Assembly (NCBI GenBank): GCA_013153635.1
Contig: JAADDZ010000024.1
Coordinates: forward strand, 24,428-88,427
Direction: 5' to 3'
DNA from: Aquificota bacterium
GTDB taxonomy: Bacteria > Aquificota > Aquificia > Aquificales > Hydrogenothermaceae
Length of the DNA stretch: 64,000 nucleotides
Shown here: positions 52,073-60,725 of the stretch, piece by piece
How the letters are laid out: each line of letters opens with the position of its first letter
Numbering within the stretch: position 1 is the stretch's first letter
Translations under genes and position numbers: made by a program
Notes under the pieces: generated by a model
Databases searched by the model: none
What the model was told of the DNA's origin: nothing
The model's input: the letters and a program-made list of their open reading frames with translations, nothing else

Positions 52073-53167
52073 TTAGTCTTTTACTTCCATAGGCATGATA
52101 ATTGCTATGTATTTTTCATTTTCTTCTGGGACTATCATTGTTTGGGCGTTTGGGTTTGTAAATTTTATGATTATATTTTCTTCGTCTATTACTTCTACTG
52201 CATCTATTAAGTATCTTGCGTTGAACCCTATGGCAAATTCTTCTCCTTCATATTCTATTTCAAGTTCGTCTATAGCTTCTCCAAATTCTGGAGAAAATGC
52301 ACGGAGTATAAGTTTTTTGGGTTCTAACCTTAGTTTTACTGGTTTTAGGTCTCCTTCAACTACTGCCGAAACTCTTTTAACAGCTTCTAGGAATTCTTTT
52401 TTATTGATTTTGATTTCTATACTAAATTCTGTGGGAATTACTTCTAGGTAGTTGGGGAAGATACCTTCTAGGAGTCTTGACATCAGTAACCATTCTTTTG
52501 TTCTAAAGAATATGTACTGTTGTGTAGAAGCTATTTCTATATCTTCTAGTCCTGTTAGTAGTTTTTTTAGTTCGTTTAGGGCTTTTGGTGGTATTATTGC
52601 GTCTAGTTCTGCGTTTCCTTTTTTTTCTAATTTGTACAGGGCTAATCTGTGTCCATCTGTGGCTACAGAGTCTATATTGGTTTTTATGGATTTATACTTT
52701 ACTCCTTGTAATGCATAGGTGCTTTCTTCTTTAGAAGTTGCATATAGGGTTTTTTGTATAGAGTTCAGTAATTCTTCTCCAGATACCACAAATGCATTTT
52801 CTTCTGGAAACGGATATAGACCGGGGAAATCTTCTGGAGGTACTGTAGGAAGGGAGTATTTTGTTTTCCCTGATTTTATTTTTAATGTGTTGTTTTCTAA
52901 TTTTATATAGACTTCGCTTTCTGGGAGTAGTCTTGATATTTCTGTGAGACGTTTGGCGTTAACACAAGCTTTTCCTTCTTCTTTTATGTTTGCTGGAACA
53001 GAAACAGCTACATGTACTTCTAAGTCTGTTGCTTGAACGGTGAGTTTTTCATCGTTTGCTTCTAAGAGGAAGTTTGATAGTATAGGGAGAGCTGATTTTT
53101 TTTCTGTGGCGGCTATAGCTTTTTTTAGAACATTTTGGAAATCTTTTTTATCTATGGTAAGTTCCAA
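52073..53167 (-). CDS. dnaN: DNA polymerase III sliding clamp
   Basis: The beta clamp has three similar domains in 364 residues. The N-terminal ELTIDKKDFQNVLKKAI, NAKRLTEISRLLPE and the C-terminal FNARYLIDAVEVID and MIVPEENEKYIAIIMPM are typical. The start is TTG preceded by TGGAGGAT. It lies directly upstream of gyrB on the same strand, a common order near replication origins, but no dnaA or DnaA-box cluster is in the window. Confidence 0.95.
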   Translation of the reverse strand: MELTIDKKDFQNVLKKAIAATEKKSALPILSNFLLEANDEKLTVQATDLEVHVAVSVPANIKEEGKACVNAKRLTEISRLLPESEVYIKLENNTLKIKSGKTKYSLPTVPPEDFPGLYPFPEENAFVVSGEELLNSIQKTLYATSKEESTYALQGVKYKSIKTNIDSVATDGHRLALYKLEKKGNAELDAIIPPKALNELKKLLTGLEDIEIASTQQYIFFRTKEWLLMSRLLEGIFPNYLEVIPTEFSIEIKINKKEFLEAVKRVSAVVEGDLKPVKLRLEPKKLILRAFSPEFGEAIDELEIEYEGEEFAIGFNARYLIDAVEVIDEENIIIKFTNPNAQTMIVPEENEKYIAIIMPMEVKD

Positions 53168-53208
53168 GTTTAATATCCTCCAGATTTTAGCAAAATCTTA
53201 TCTAAATA

Positions 53209-53916
53209 TTATATCGTATTTATTTTGGTAGCTTTTATGAATAAAACTTCAAAGTTTAAGATTGGTTTTTGTTTTGAGTGGATAAGTTTTTTGTAATTTT
53301 GGATTTTTTTACCTAATGTTTTTCCATTGGTAGTGGTGGTAGTGCCTGTATTTTTGAGATGTTTTAACAGCTCTATATGATTTTTGAATTTTATTTGGTA
53401 GTTTTTTAAGAACAGTTTTTCTATATGAAAATAATAGGCTGTTATGTTTTTTATTTTTTCTTTTTCGTAAAAGGGAAATATTTCTTGTCCTAGGGATTGT
53501 TTTATTATCTGTAGACTGTTTTTTGTGGGGATACTGAATATGAATGTTCCTTTTGGCTTAAGTATCCTATACACTTCAGGAATAGATTTTTTTAGGGTTG
53601 TCCAGTGTAAACTGAAGTTTGATACAGCAAAATCAAAACTTTCGTTTTTAAAGGGTATGTTTTCTATGTCTGCTACTATTCCGATGTTATTCTTTTGGAC
53701 GAATCTTTCTATCATATCTGGGGATATATCTATTCCTATTAGTTTTTTTTCGGTTATTTGATTTATAATGCCTGTTCCACAGCCAAGGTCTATACCTAGA
53801 CCATTTATATCTTTTATTAACTTTTTTATCTCTTGTGCTGATTCCTGTTGGACTATTATCTCTTTTTCGTATTTTTCTACAGCTCTTGAAAATTGTAAAC
53901 TTATTATTTTTTTCAT
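53209..53916 (-). CDS. bioC: Malonyl-ACP O-methyltransferase
   Basis: This AdoMet-dependent methyltransferase starts biotin pimeloyl synthesis. The first motif is GLGIDLGCGTGIINQIT, followed by LIGIDISPDMIERF, the NIPFKNESFDFAVSNFSLHWTTL motif characteristic of BioC, and GTFIFSIPTKN. The length is 235 aa. No other bio gene is in the window. A general class I methyltransferase is the alternative, but the SNFSLHW segment favours BioC. It lies upstream of dnaN. Confidence 0.82.
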   Translation of the reverse strand: MKKIISLQFSRAVEKYEKEIIVQQESAQEIKKLIKDINGLGIDLGCGTGIINQITEKKLIGIDISPDMIERFVQKNNIGIVADIENIPFKNESFDFAVSNFSLHWTTLKKSIPEVYRILKPKGTFIFSIPTKNSLQIIKQSLGQEIFPFYEKEKIKNITAYYFHIEKLFLKNYQIKFKNHIELLKHLKNTGTTTTTNGKTLGKKIQNYKKLIHSKQKPILNFEVLFIKATKINTI

Positions 53917-54030
53917 GGTTAACGAGTATTATATCAGATTAAAAGACTTTAAAATATACTTGAAATAAAAAATATACAATTTATCCTTATATCGTGCAGA
54001 TAAAAAATTTTTTAAGGAGGGGTTCTAAAG

Positions 54031-55104
54031 ATGGGTAGAATTTATGGAAAAGTGGAAAGCCCAGAGGATATTAAAAGGATTAACTGTATCATTAGAGATG
54101 AGATGCTAGAGGTGGAGACGCAGGAACAGTTAACTGATTTGAAGAAGAGAAGTGATTACCTTTGTACTCTTACTTATAGTCCTTTTTGGAAGAAAAAGTT
54201 TGGGGCTATGGTTGAACAGTTAAGAGAGGTGGCTTGTGAAGAGAACAGGGTTACTGTTCGTTTAGCTAACTATATCGCAAAGTTTAAGGGGTGGGATAAG
54301 TACTATGACCCATGGGGTAAAGAGGATAAAACGATAGAGCAGATGCTTTCTGAAATCCCACAGCAAGTTATGGAAGAGATTACAGAGGCGGTAGTAGATT
54401 TGAAGTTCTCTCCACAGATTTTGGAAGATTTGAGAAAGGCTTTTTGTGATATTAGAAAGGCTATGGTTTTGGCTGAAGATTTAGAGACTTTACAAAAGTT
54501 AAAAAGGAGAAGTGATTTTCTCGTTGCTCTATTGATGTTACCTGATTTTAGAGAGAGGTTTGGAGATATTATAGATGAGATTGAAGAGATAGTTAAAAAA
54601 GAAGAGCGTAGAACTGTTAAACTTGCGAACATCATTGCTACTGTAAATAACTGGCATGTACTATTTGAGACTTGGTCTGAAGAGGATATAGGAGAAAGCG
54701 AGACTATAGAGCAGTACTTACAGAGATTGGTAGAAGAAGAAGAGAAAGCGGAGAAATATATACCTACAGAAGCGAAGTACAAGGAAGGTAAGGTTCTATG
54801 GCTTGTATATTATCATAAAGACAGAGGGCGTTGGTACGCAAAGCGTATTTATTTCCCGGGAAGTGCAAGGAATATAAGAATAGAAGGTCCTGGAGAGTTT
54901 GTTAATAGATTTGGAAGAAAGGTTTGGGGTGTGAAGATAACTTATGAGGCAAATCTAAAACCTACGGTTATCCGTTTGAGAGGTCGCGTTATTCATTTAC
55001 CTGAAAGATGGGTAGAGAGAACAAAAGTTATAGAGTTACCTAAAGCGGCAGAGCAGATTGAGCTAAAAGAGGAAAGACCAGAATTTGCCTATCCTGTAGC
55101 TTAA
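54031..55104 (+). CDS. Hypothetical protein with internal duplication, 357 aa
   Basis: I do not recognise this soluble protein. Its two copies of a ~80-residue helical module are spaced by 120 residues. KKRSDYL at 39-44 matches KRRSDFL at 159-164, RFG/KFG at 56-58 matches RFG at 176-178, and VRLAN at 76-80 matches VKLAN at 196-200. Trp88 matches Trp208, and TIEQML matches TIEQYL. The last 110 residues look beta-rich (VYYHKDRGRWYAKRIYF). A very strong binding site, AAGGAGGGG, precedes the ATG, and a strong terminator follows, so expression may be high. Confidence 0.75.
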   Translation: MGRIYGKVESPEDIKRINCIIRDEMLEVETQEQLTDLKKRSDYLCTLTYSPFWKKKFGAMVEQLREVACEENRVTVRLANYIAKFKGWDKYYDPWGKEDKTIEQMLSEIPQQVMEEITEAVVDLKFSPQILEDLRKAFCDIRKAMVLAEDLETLQKLKRRSDFLVALLMLPDFRERFGDIIDEIEEIVKKEERRTVKLANIIATVNNWHVLFETWSEEDIGESETIEQYLQRLVEEEEKAEKYIPTEAKYKEGKVLWLVYYHKDRGRWYAKRIYFPGSARNIRIEGPGEFVNRFGRKVWGVKITYEANLKPTVIRLRGRVIHLPERWVERTKVIELPKAAEQIELKEERPEFAYPVA

Positions 55105-55134
55105 AAGGGGAGAACTCACTCCCCTTTTTGTTTT
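55103..55134 (+). terminator. Bidirectional terminator
   Basis: AAAAGGGGAG / CTCCCCTTTT is a perfect 10-bp stem with a 6-base loop and T-runs on both sides. It ends the gene at 54031-55104 and, read from the other side, mtnC. Confidence 0.9.
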
Positions 55135-55822
55135 AATAGTTTTGTGGATTTATATGTTTAAAGCTGTTAGTCTGGGGATATGCAAAATCTTCCAACCATG
55201 TTGCGTCATTTTTTCTTACTATTCTTATAGCTTTCATTCCAGCTTTTGCAGAGGCTTCTATCTCTTGGGGGTTGTCTGATAAAAATAGTATTTCTTCAGG
55301 TTTTAATCCTATCTCTTTTGATATTTTTTTGTACGAGTTAGGGTCTTTTTTGTTTCCTATTTTTGTATCAAAGTGTCCATCAAAAAGGGACAGTATATCT
55401 CCATATTCGGTGTGGGAGAAGAAGAGTTTCTGTGCTTTTGTAGAGCCTGAAGAGTATATGTATAGTTTATAGCCTTTTTGTTTCCATTCTTTCATCTTTT
55501 CGTATGCATCTTTGTATATTGGGGCTTTTAGTGTACCTGTTTTAAAACCTTCTTCCCATATGAGTCCTTGGAGTTCTTTTAGAGGGGTTATTTTTTGGTC
55601 TTTATCTATCCAATCTTTTAGAATGTTTACTATTTCTGCAATAGATAAATCTCTACCTATTTCTTCTTTTATACTTTGTATTATGGTTTGGACATGCTTT
55701 TTATCTAGGTTTTCTTTTAGATAGGTTTGTAACTTTTGTTTGGAGTAAGGAAAAAGTACTTCTTTTACAAAGGATATAGGGGAAGTTGTACCTTCTATGT
55801 CTATAAGAATAGCTTTTATCAT
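55133..55822 (-). CDS. mtnC: Enolase-phosphatase E1 (2,3-diketo-5-methylthiopentyl-1-phosphate)
   Basis: This HAD-family enzyme performs two steps of methionine salvage. The motif LIDIEGTTSPISFVKEVLFPYS is diagnostic. IYSSGSTKAQKLFF (motif II) and FLSDNPQEIEASAKAGMKAIRIVR (motif IV) follow. The length is 229. Together with mtnP at 2987 it shows that methylthioadenosine salvage is used, though mtnA, B and D are not in the window. Its start overlaps the ABC exporter stop as ATGA, so it is cotranscribed with the exporter. Confidence 0.93.
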   Translation of the reverse strand: MIKAILIDIEGTTSPISFVKEVLFPYSKQKLQTYLKENLDKKHVQTIIQSIKEEIGRDLSIAEIVNILKDWIDKDQKITPLKELQGLIWEEGFKTGTLKAPIYKDAYEKMKEWKQKGYKLYIYSSGSTKAQKLFFSHTEYGDILSLFDGHFDTKIGNKKDPNSYKKISKEIGLKPEEILFLSDNPQEIEASAKAGMKAIRIVRKNDATWLEDFAYPQTNSFKHINPQNY

Positions 55823-57603
55823 TTCTTTTTTTCCTCTTTTTGTGTCTCTTTTTTCATAAAAGTATAATACAGACCTTGCTGTTTCATAAGTTCTTCATGT
55901 GTTCCTTGCTGTACTATTTTACCTTTATCTAGTACGTAGATGTAGTCTGCTTGTGTTATAGTGCTTAATCTGTGGGCTATTATTATTGTTGTTCTATCCT
56001 TTAGAAATTTTTGTAGTTCTTTAAAAAGTGTAAATTCTGTTTGGGTGTCTAGTGCAGAGGTAGACTCATCGAGTATGACTATCTTTGGATTTTGGAGTAT
56101 CATTCTGGCTATTGCTAGTCTCTGTCGTTGTCCTCCAGAAAGTTTTATACCATTTTTCCCGATAGGTGTGTCTAGTTTTTTTGGTAGCTCTTTGATGAGT
56201 TTGTCCATCTGGGCTATTTTTAGGGCTTCCCAAATCTGAAAGTCAGGAATATTTTTTCCTAATGTGAGGTTGAATCTTACGGTATCATTGAACAGCATTG
56301 GGGTTTGTAGCACTAACGAGACGTTTTCTCTGATTATATCTAGACCTATCTTTTCTACAGGTATGTCATCATAGTAGATTTTTCCTCTGTCTACAGGATA
56401 AAAACCTACGAGAATATGAGCAAGAGTTGTTTTTCCACTCCCACTTGCTCCTACTACAGCTACTTTTTGTCCTCTTTTTATCTCCATATTTATGTTTTGG
56501 AGTACAAGTTTTTCTGAATCATAAGAGAAATACACTTGTTCTAGCTTTATGGAACAGCTTTTCTTGTGTTTGAAGGGGTTTAGTGTGTGAGGATATTTTG
56601 GTTCTTTTTTCATTTTGAAAATATTGTTTATACGGTTAAGTGCGGCGGTGGCTGTATGGAAAGAGTACTGAATGCTAAGAATCTCTTGGATAGGTGTCAT
56701 CATAACCCATAGATAGCTAAATATCGCAAACATGAGTCCAATGGTAAGGTCTGAATAAGCTACCATGAAAAGTCCTGCCGCTCTAAAAATCTCATACCCT
56801 ACCAAAAAAACTGTAAAGGAAATTCTTGTAGCCGCATCACTTTTCCAGTTAAATGCTGTAGAAAAATCTCTTACTTTTTTGGCTTCTTCTACAACATTAT
56901 GTATGAATTGTTTCTCTCTATTGCTAGCCTTTATCTGCCAGAAAAGGTCTAAGGTCTCTGTGAGAGCTTCTTGGAATAGTTCTATAGCTTTGTTTTCTTT
57001 TCTTTTTAGTTTACCTACTTTTCTGCCAAGTACTACTGTAAAGTACACTACTATAGGATTCAACAGTAATATAAAAAGGGCTAGTTTCCAGTGTATCCAT
57101 AGTAGGATTATGGAAACACCTATTATTATGAGTAAAGATACTAACAGTCTACTTATAGAAACTCCCAAGAACTGGTCTATAGTATTTATATCTGTTATAA
57201 ATAAAGAAGTTAGCTTTCCAGTTCCTACAGTTTCATATTCAGCCATTGATACATCTTCTAGATGTAAAAGCATATCTTTCCTTATTTTGTATATGATTTC
57301 TTTTGATATTTTTGTAAAAACTATACCTTGAATTATAGAAAGTAAAAGGAAAGATACTCTTAGAATTATGATAATAAATAAGATTAGTACTATATAGAAC
57401 CATACAGGTTTATTACCAAATAGAGATTCTACTGTTTGGACAAAGATTCCCGGTTGATTTAGTAAAAGTTCATCAATTATAAAAGGGATAAATAAAGGAA
57501 TAGGTACACTGACTATTGCCGCGAGTAGAGCGACTAAATTGCCTATAACTAACTGCTTTTTGTATTTTTTTATCTCATCAAAGATAGTTTTCCAACTGTA
57601 CAT
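55819..57603 (-). CDS. ABC exporter, MsbA-like half transporter
   Basis: This half transporter has 594 residues. Six membrane helices (about 1-300) and an ATPase with Walker A GASGSGKTTLAHIL, signature LSGGQRQRLAIARMIL, Walker B IVILDESTSALD and a final H-loop IIAHRLST are present. Lipid A, drug or peptide substrates are possible; MsbA is the best fit in a Gram-negative but not proven. It is in a minus-strand run with the MgtC-type protein and mtnC. Confidence 0.9.
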   Translation of the reverse strand: MYSWKTIFDEIKKYKKQLVIGNLVALLAAIVSVPIPLFIPFIIDELLLNQPGIFVQTVESLFGNKPVWFYIVLILFIIIILRVSFLLLSIIQGIVFTKISKEIIYKIRKDMLLHLEDVSMAEYETVGTGKLTSLFITDINTIDQFLGVSISRLLVSLLIIIGVSIILLWIHWKLALFILLLNPIVVYFTVVLGRKVGKLKRKENKAIELFQEALTETLDLFWQIKASNREKQFIHNVVEEAKKVRDFSTAFNWKSDAATRISFTVFLVGYEIFRAAGLFMVAYSDLTIGLMFAIFSYLWVMMTPIQEILSIQYSFHTATAALNRINNIFKMKKEPKYPHTLNPFKHKKSCSIKLEQVYFSYDSEKLVLQNINMEIKRGQKVAVVGASGSGKTTLAHILVGFYPVDRGKIYYDDIPVEKIGLDIIRENVSLVLQTPMLFNDTVRFNLTLGKNIPDFQIWEALKIAQMDKLIKELPKKLDTPIGKNGIKLSGGQRQRLAIARMILQNPKIVILDESTSALDTQTEFTLFKELQKFLKDRTTIIIAHRLSTITQADYIYVLDKGKIVQQGTHEELMKQQGLYYTFMKKETQKEEKKK

Positions 57604-57613
57604 AAACTTTCCT

Positions 57614-58882
57614 TTAAATCAAAAGATAGATTCCTGCAATAATTATCATTATAAACAGATATGGGAGCATATTTTTTCGTAAATAATCATTTCCAAATAT
57701 ATACACATAAAAATATTTGAAAATGTCGTTAGAGACAACGGCTATTAGTACCCCTTTAACTGCTATGTCTAAATCTAGACTTCCTTTTTGAGATAAAGAT
57801 GCCAAAGACAAAGTTATAGCATCAACGTCTATAACTCCTGACAAGAAACTAGCTATGTATATGCCTTTGTCTCCAAAATAGAACTGAAGGGCTTTAATAG
57901 AGAAAAGAATGAGTGCATAAATAACTCCAAACTGTAAAGCGTTATAAAGCTCAAAGGGGTTCTTAAAATTTATCTGTTTTTGGGTTTCGCTGGAAAAAGG
58001 GTGTCTTTCTCTTGTGTATTGATAAATAAGTACACCTATATAAAGTATAGATGCTATTGTTAGAGGAAATAGCAGATGTAACATCAGCTCAAAATTTATC
58101 ACCGCTGTGAGTATCAAGACTCGAATGTTCATAATAAGCCATGCAAGAGCAATACCAAAGAGAGCCGATTGGGAGATTTCAGGATATTTTCTTGCTTTTT
58201 TCGAAAGGTCAAAACTGACTGCGGTGCTTGATATAATACCTCCTATGAGACCTGTAATCCATATGGTTTTAGCTCCTTTCCATCTTATAAGTAAGTATCC
58301 TAAAAAGTCTAATGTGGATACGATTACTACTACTTTCCAAATCTCTTTTGGATTAAAAGCATCAAAGGCTCCAAAATGTTTATCAGGTAGTAGAGGGTAT
58401 ATCACTACAGTGATAAGGGCAAATTTTATAATTGCTATTATATCTTCATAGGATATTTTTCTTGCAAATTCTTCAAGGGCAGGTTTCAAAGCTAAAAGTA
58501 AAGTTATAAAAATAGCTAAAAAAGCGGCTACATAGTAATACTGATAATAAACTAAGATGCCTAGTACAAATGCTAAAAAAGTGGCTATTTCTGTAGTTGC
58601 TCCCGGGTCTTTTGGATATTCAAGATAGAAGTTGATAATAGTTAAAACTACCAGACCTCCAAATGATAGAAGTAAAAACCCTTCTATATATGTATCATTT
58701 ATGTATGATGCTAATGTTCCAAAAATAGTGATAAATGGAAAAGTCCTTATTCCTGCAAAAATCTCTTTTCCTTTTGATTTTATTCTGTGTTCCCTTTCGA
58801 GACCTATAATAAGACCTAAAATCCCACTAAACACAATTTGGAATAGTAGCCTATAGGTTTCGTTATCTATTTTAATTTCCAT
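57614..58882 (-). CDS. MgtC/DUF4010 membrane protein
   Basis: This polytopic protein (422 residues) has an N-terminal MgtC-like domain with LGLIIGLEREHR and GIRTFPFITIFGTL. A larger C-terminal DUF4010 domain includes GGIISSTAVSFDLSKKARK and SGVIDVDAITLSLASLS. The family is linked to magnesium handling, without established biochemistry. It overlaps rusA by 11 bp and precedes the ABC exporter by 10 bp. Confidence 0.88.
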   Translation of the reverse strand: MEIKIDNETYRLLFQIVFSGILGLIIGLEREHRIKSKGKEIFAGIRTFPFITIFGTLASYINDTYIEGFLLLSFGGLVVLTIINFYLEYPKDPGATTEIATFLAFVLGILVYYQYYYVAAFLAIFITLLLALKPALEEFARKISYEDIIAIIKFALITVVIYPLLPDKHFGAFDAFNPKEIWKVVVIVSTLDFLGYLLIRWKGAKTIWITGLIGGIISSTAVSFDLSKKARKYPEISQSALFGIALAWLIMNIRVLILTAVINFELMLHLLFPLTIASILYIGVLIYQYTRERHPFSSETQKQINFKNPFELYNALQFGVIYALILFSIKALQFYFGDKGIYIASFLSGVIDVDAITLSLASLSQKGSLDLDIAVKGVLIAVVSNDIFKYFYVYIFGNDYLRKNMLPYLFIMIIIAGIYLLI

Positions 58883-59315
58883 TTATAGTCCTTTTGTATT
58901 CTTTTAGTAGAGACAAATCAGGCTCTTTTCTTTTTCGTAAGTTTTTTATCTTTATTATCACACCTTCTTCCTTGCTGTGAAACTTTTCTAAGGTCTGTTT
59001 GTATATAAGATTGTCATCTTCTATTATCCCTGCATAAGAGAGACAGTCTCCAAGAGTTTTCATAATATTGTCTAAATCTCTTCTCCTCTTGTTTGGAAGT
59101 AAAAAAGTTATATGTACTTCTACTGGTTTTGAGAAATGGGCTTTTATTTTTTCATTTTGCATCTGTAGTTCCCAGATTGCTTTGTTTATTTTTAAAGAAA
59201 CATCTTTAGGTACAATATATCTTTTTCCAGACTTGGTAAAAGCTCTGATATTTATTTTTACTTTATTAGCTTTGGAAGGGGGAATAAAACTTAAAAAAAA
59301 GTTAACTTCTTTCAT
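58872..59315 (-). CDS. rusA: RusA-type Holliday junction resolvase
   Basis: RusA cleaves four-way DNA junctions. The active-site region RRRDLDNIMKTLGDCLSYAGIIEDDNLI contains the conserved Asp residues, and the protein is 147 residues long. Such a chromosomal RusA without a prophage around it is seen in Aquifex. The extra C-terminus is Lys-rich. No integrase, phage or transposon gene is nearby. Confidence 0.88.
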   Translation of the reverse strand: MKEVNFFLSFIPPSKANKVKINIRAFTKSGKRYIVPKDVSLKINKAIWELQMQNEKIKAHFSKPVEVHITFLLPNKRRRDLDNIMKTLGDCLSYAGIIEDDNLIYKQTLEKFHSKEEGVIIKIKNLRKRKEPDLSLLKEYKRTINGN

Positions 59316-59408
59316 CTTGAACTCCGCAAATGTATTATGCTTTATATCATACTTAAAATTTCCCTATTTTATATAATTAAGAGATAAAAATTTTGTGGAG
59401 GATTAGTA

Positions 59409-59660
59409 ATGGCTATCGAAAGAGAAAAGGTTGAAGAAGTTTTAGACAAGATAAGACCAGCGTTAAGGTTTGATGGTGGAGATGTAGAATTAGTAGATAT
59501 TGGAGAAGATGGAACTGTTTATGTTAGGTTAATGGGAGCTTGCTCTGGTTGTGCTATGTCTTTAATGACTTTAAAAGGTGGAATAGAGAGAAAATTAAAA
59601 GAAGAGATACCAGAGGTAAAAGAGGTAGTAGCTATAAATTTAGAACAGCCTACTTTTTAG
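59409..59660 (+). CDS. nfu: NifU C-terminal-like iron-sulfur scaffold (Nfu)
   Basis: This 83-residue protein carries the Nfu domain with [18 protein letters not shown], the CxxC that assembles and passes on [4Fe-4S] clusters. The N-terminus [24 protein letters not shown] is typical. It follows GTGGAGGATTAGTA. The 3' end overlaps the convergent DUF3817 gene by 11 bp. Several iron-sulfur proteins in this window (UDG, SdhB, PyrK, RlmN) are possible clients. Confidence 0.93.
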   Translation: MAIEREKVEEVLDKIRPALRFDGGDVELVDIGEDGTVYVRLMGACSGCAMSLMTLKGGIERKLKEEIPEVKEVVAINLEQPTF

Positions 59661-60000
59661 GCTGAAAATTTAGGTTTTGTACTTGGACAAACTCTCTTAT
59701 AAGTTTTTCCATGTATATAAAACCAAATGGTACTACAGATAGTACGATTAGTTTTAGGGATAGGCTGTTATCAAACTGGTTTATGTTCCTGTTTTGATAC
59801 AAGACGTATAAAAATATAAGCCACAAAATTCCGTGTATACTCCCAGCGATTTTTACAGCGATAGGCTCTCCTAGAAAATATTTGATAGGCATTGCCACGA
59901 AAAAAAGTATTATTAGAGAGATACCTTCTAAAACAGATACTCTTATTAGCTTGTGTATGTGATAGTTATATACTATCTCTTTGTTTTCTATCTGTTCCAT
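59650..60000 (-). CDS. DUF3817 membrane protein
   Basis: This 116-residue protein has three membrane helices. The pattern [27 protein letters not shown] and [13 protein letters not shown] is that of the DUF3817 (YdzA-like) family, whose function is not known. It precedes nothing else in its direction, following the methyltransferase gene by 3 bp. The last residues overlap nfu. Confidence 0.8.
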   Translation of the reverse strand: MEQIENKEIVYNYHIHKLIRVSVLEGISLIILFFVAMPIKYFLGEPIAVKIAGSIHGILWLIFLYVLYQNRNINQFDNSLSLKLIVLSVVPFGFIYMEKLIREFVQVQNLNFQPKK

Positions 60001-60003
60001 TTT

Positions 60004-60684
60004 TCACCTCTTCTTGAAGATTACTATAAAAGCTAAACCAAACATAATCTTTCTTTTGTATACAACATCATAACCGTCTTTATCGAAAAGATTTATGATT
60101 TCTTCCATGGTAAAAGATTTGTACAAAGATTCAACAAAATAGTCGTATTCTTCTTTTGAAAAAAAGATATATCCTATCGGTCTAAATATTTTTTCTACTG
60201 TGAATAAAAATCCTTTCCAAAGGGTTTTGTTTTTTAATTTTGCTGTATCAAAAATAGATATGTATCCTTCTTTTTTCAGTATTTGATTTGTCTGTCTTAT
60301 GAGTTTTTTATGTTCTAGATGTCTATAACTAAGAGATAAAAAGATGTTATCAAAGGACTGCTGTTTAAAAGGAGGATTGTATATATCTGCTTTTATAAAA
60401 AATACATCTTTTTCGTCTTTTAGTTTTTCTTTTGCCTTTAAAAGCATCTGAAAAGATAGATCGATTCCTACACAATAGCTGTCTTTTTTTTCTTTTTTTA
60501 TTTTTTTTATAAGTTCTCCAGTACCAGTTCCTATGTCTAGGACTTTGGATATATAAGGGGTTTTTTCTATTAGTTCATACTGCCATTTGTTTATCAGTCC
60601 AAAAGTAAATAAGTTTAGGAACTTATCATATACATTTGATATTTTGTCGAATATAGAAGAGGCTATTTGGGTTTCTGTTTGCAA
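60004..60684 (-). CDS. UbiE/MenG-like quinone methyltransferase
   Basis: This AdoMet methyltransferase has 226 residues. FDKISNVYDKFLNLFTFGLINKWQ at the N-terminus and VLDIGTGTGELIKKI, GIDLSFQMLLKAKEKL and FLSLSYRHLEHK are typical of the UbiE/MenG family that methylates menaquinone or ubiquinone precursors. Demethylmenaquinone is the usual substrate in these thermophiles, inferred. It starts at TTG behind TAGGAATATAAA. It is downstream of nnr on the same strand and 3 bp from DUF3817. Confidence 0.82.
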   Translation of the reverse strand: MQTETQIASSIFDKISNVYDKFLNLFTFGLINKWQYELIEKTPYISKVLDIGTGTGELIKKIKKEKKDSYCVGIDLSFQMLLKAKEKLKDEKDVFFIKADIYNPPFKQQSFDNIFLSLSYRHLEHKKLIRQTNQILKKEGYISIFDTAKLKNKTLWKGFLFTVEKIFRPIGYIFFSKEEYDYFVESLYKSFTMEEIINLFDKDGYDVVYKRKIMFGLAFIVIFKKR

Positions 60685-60725
60685 TTTATATTCCTACTTT
60701 AATCATTTTTATCTATATCTAAATA

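Noticed and set aside
56765..57331. 188-codon open frame opposite the ABC exporter
   Set aside because: Antisense to the membrane domain of a well-supported gene, with no start signal.
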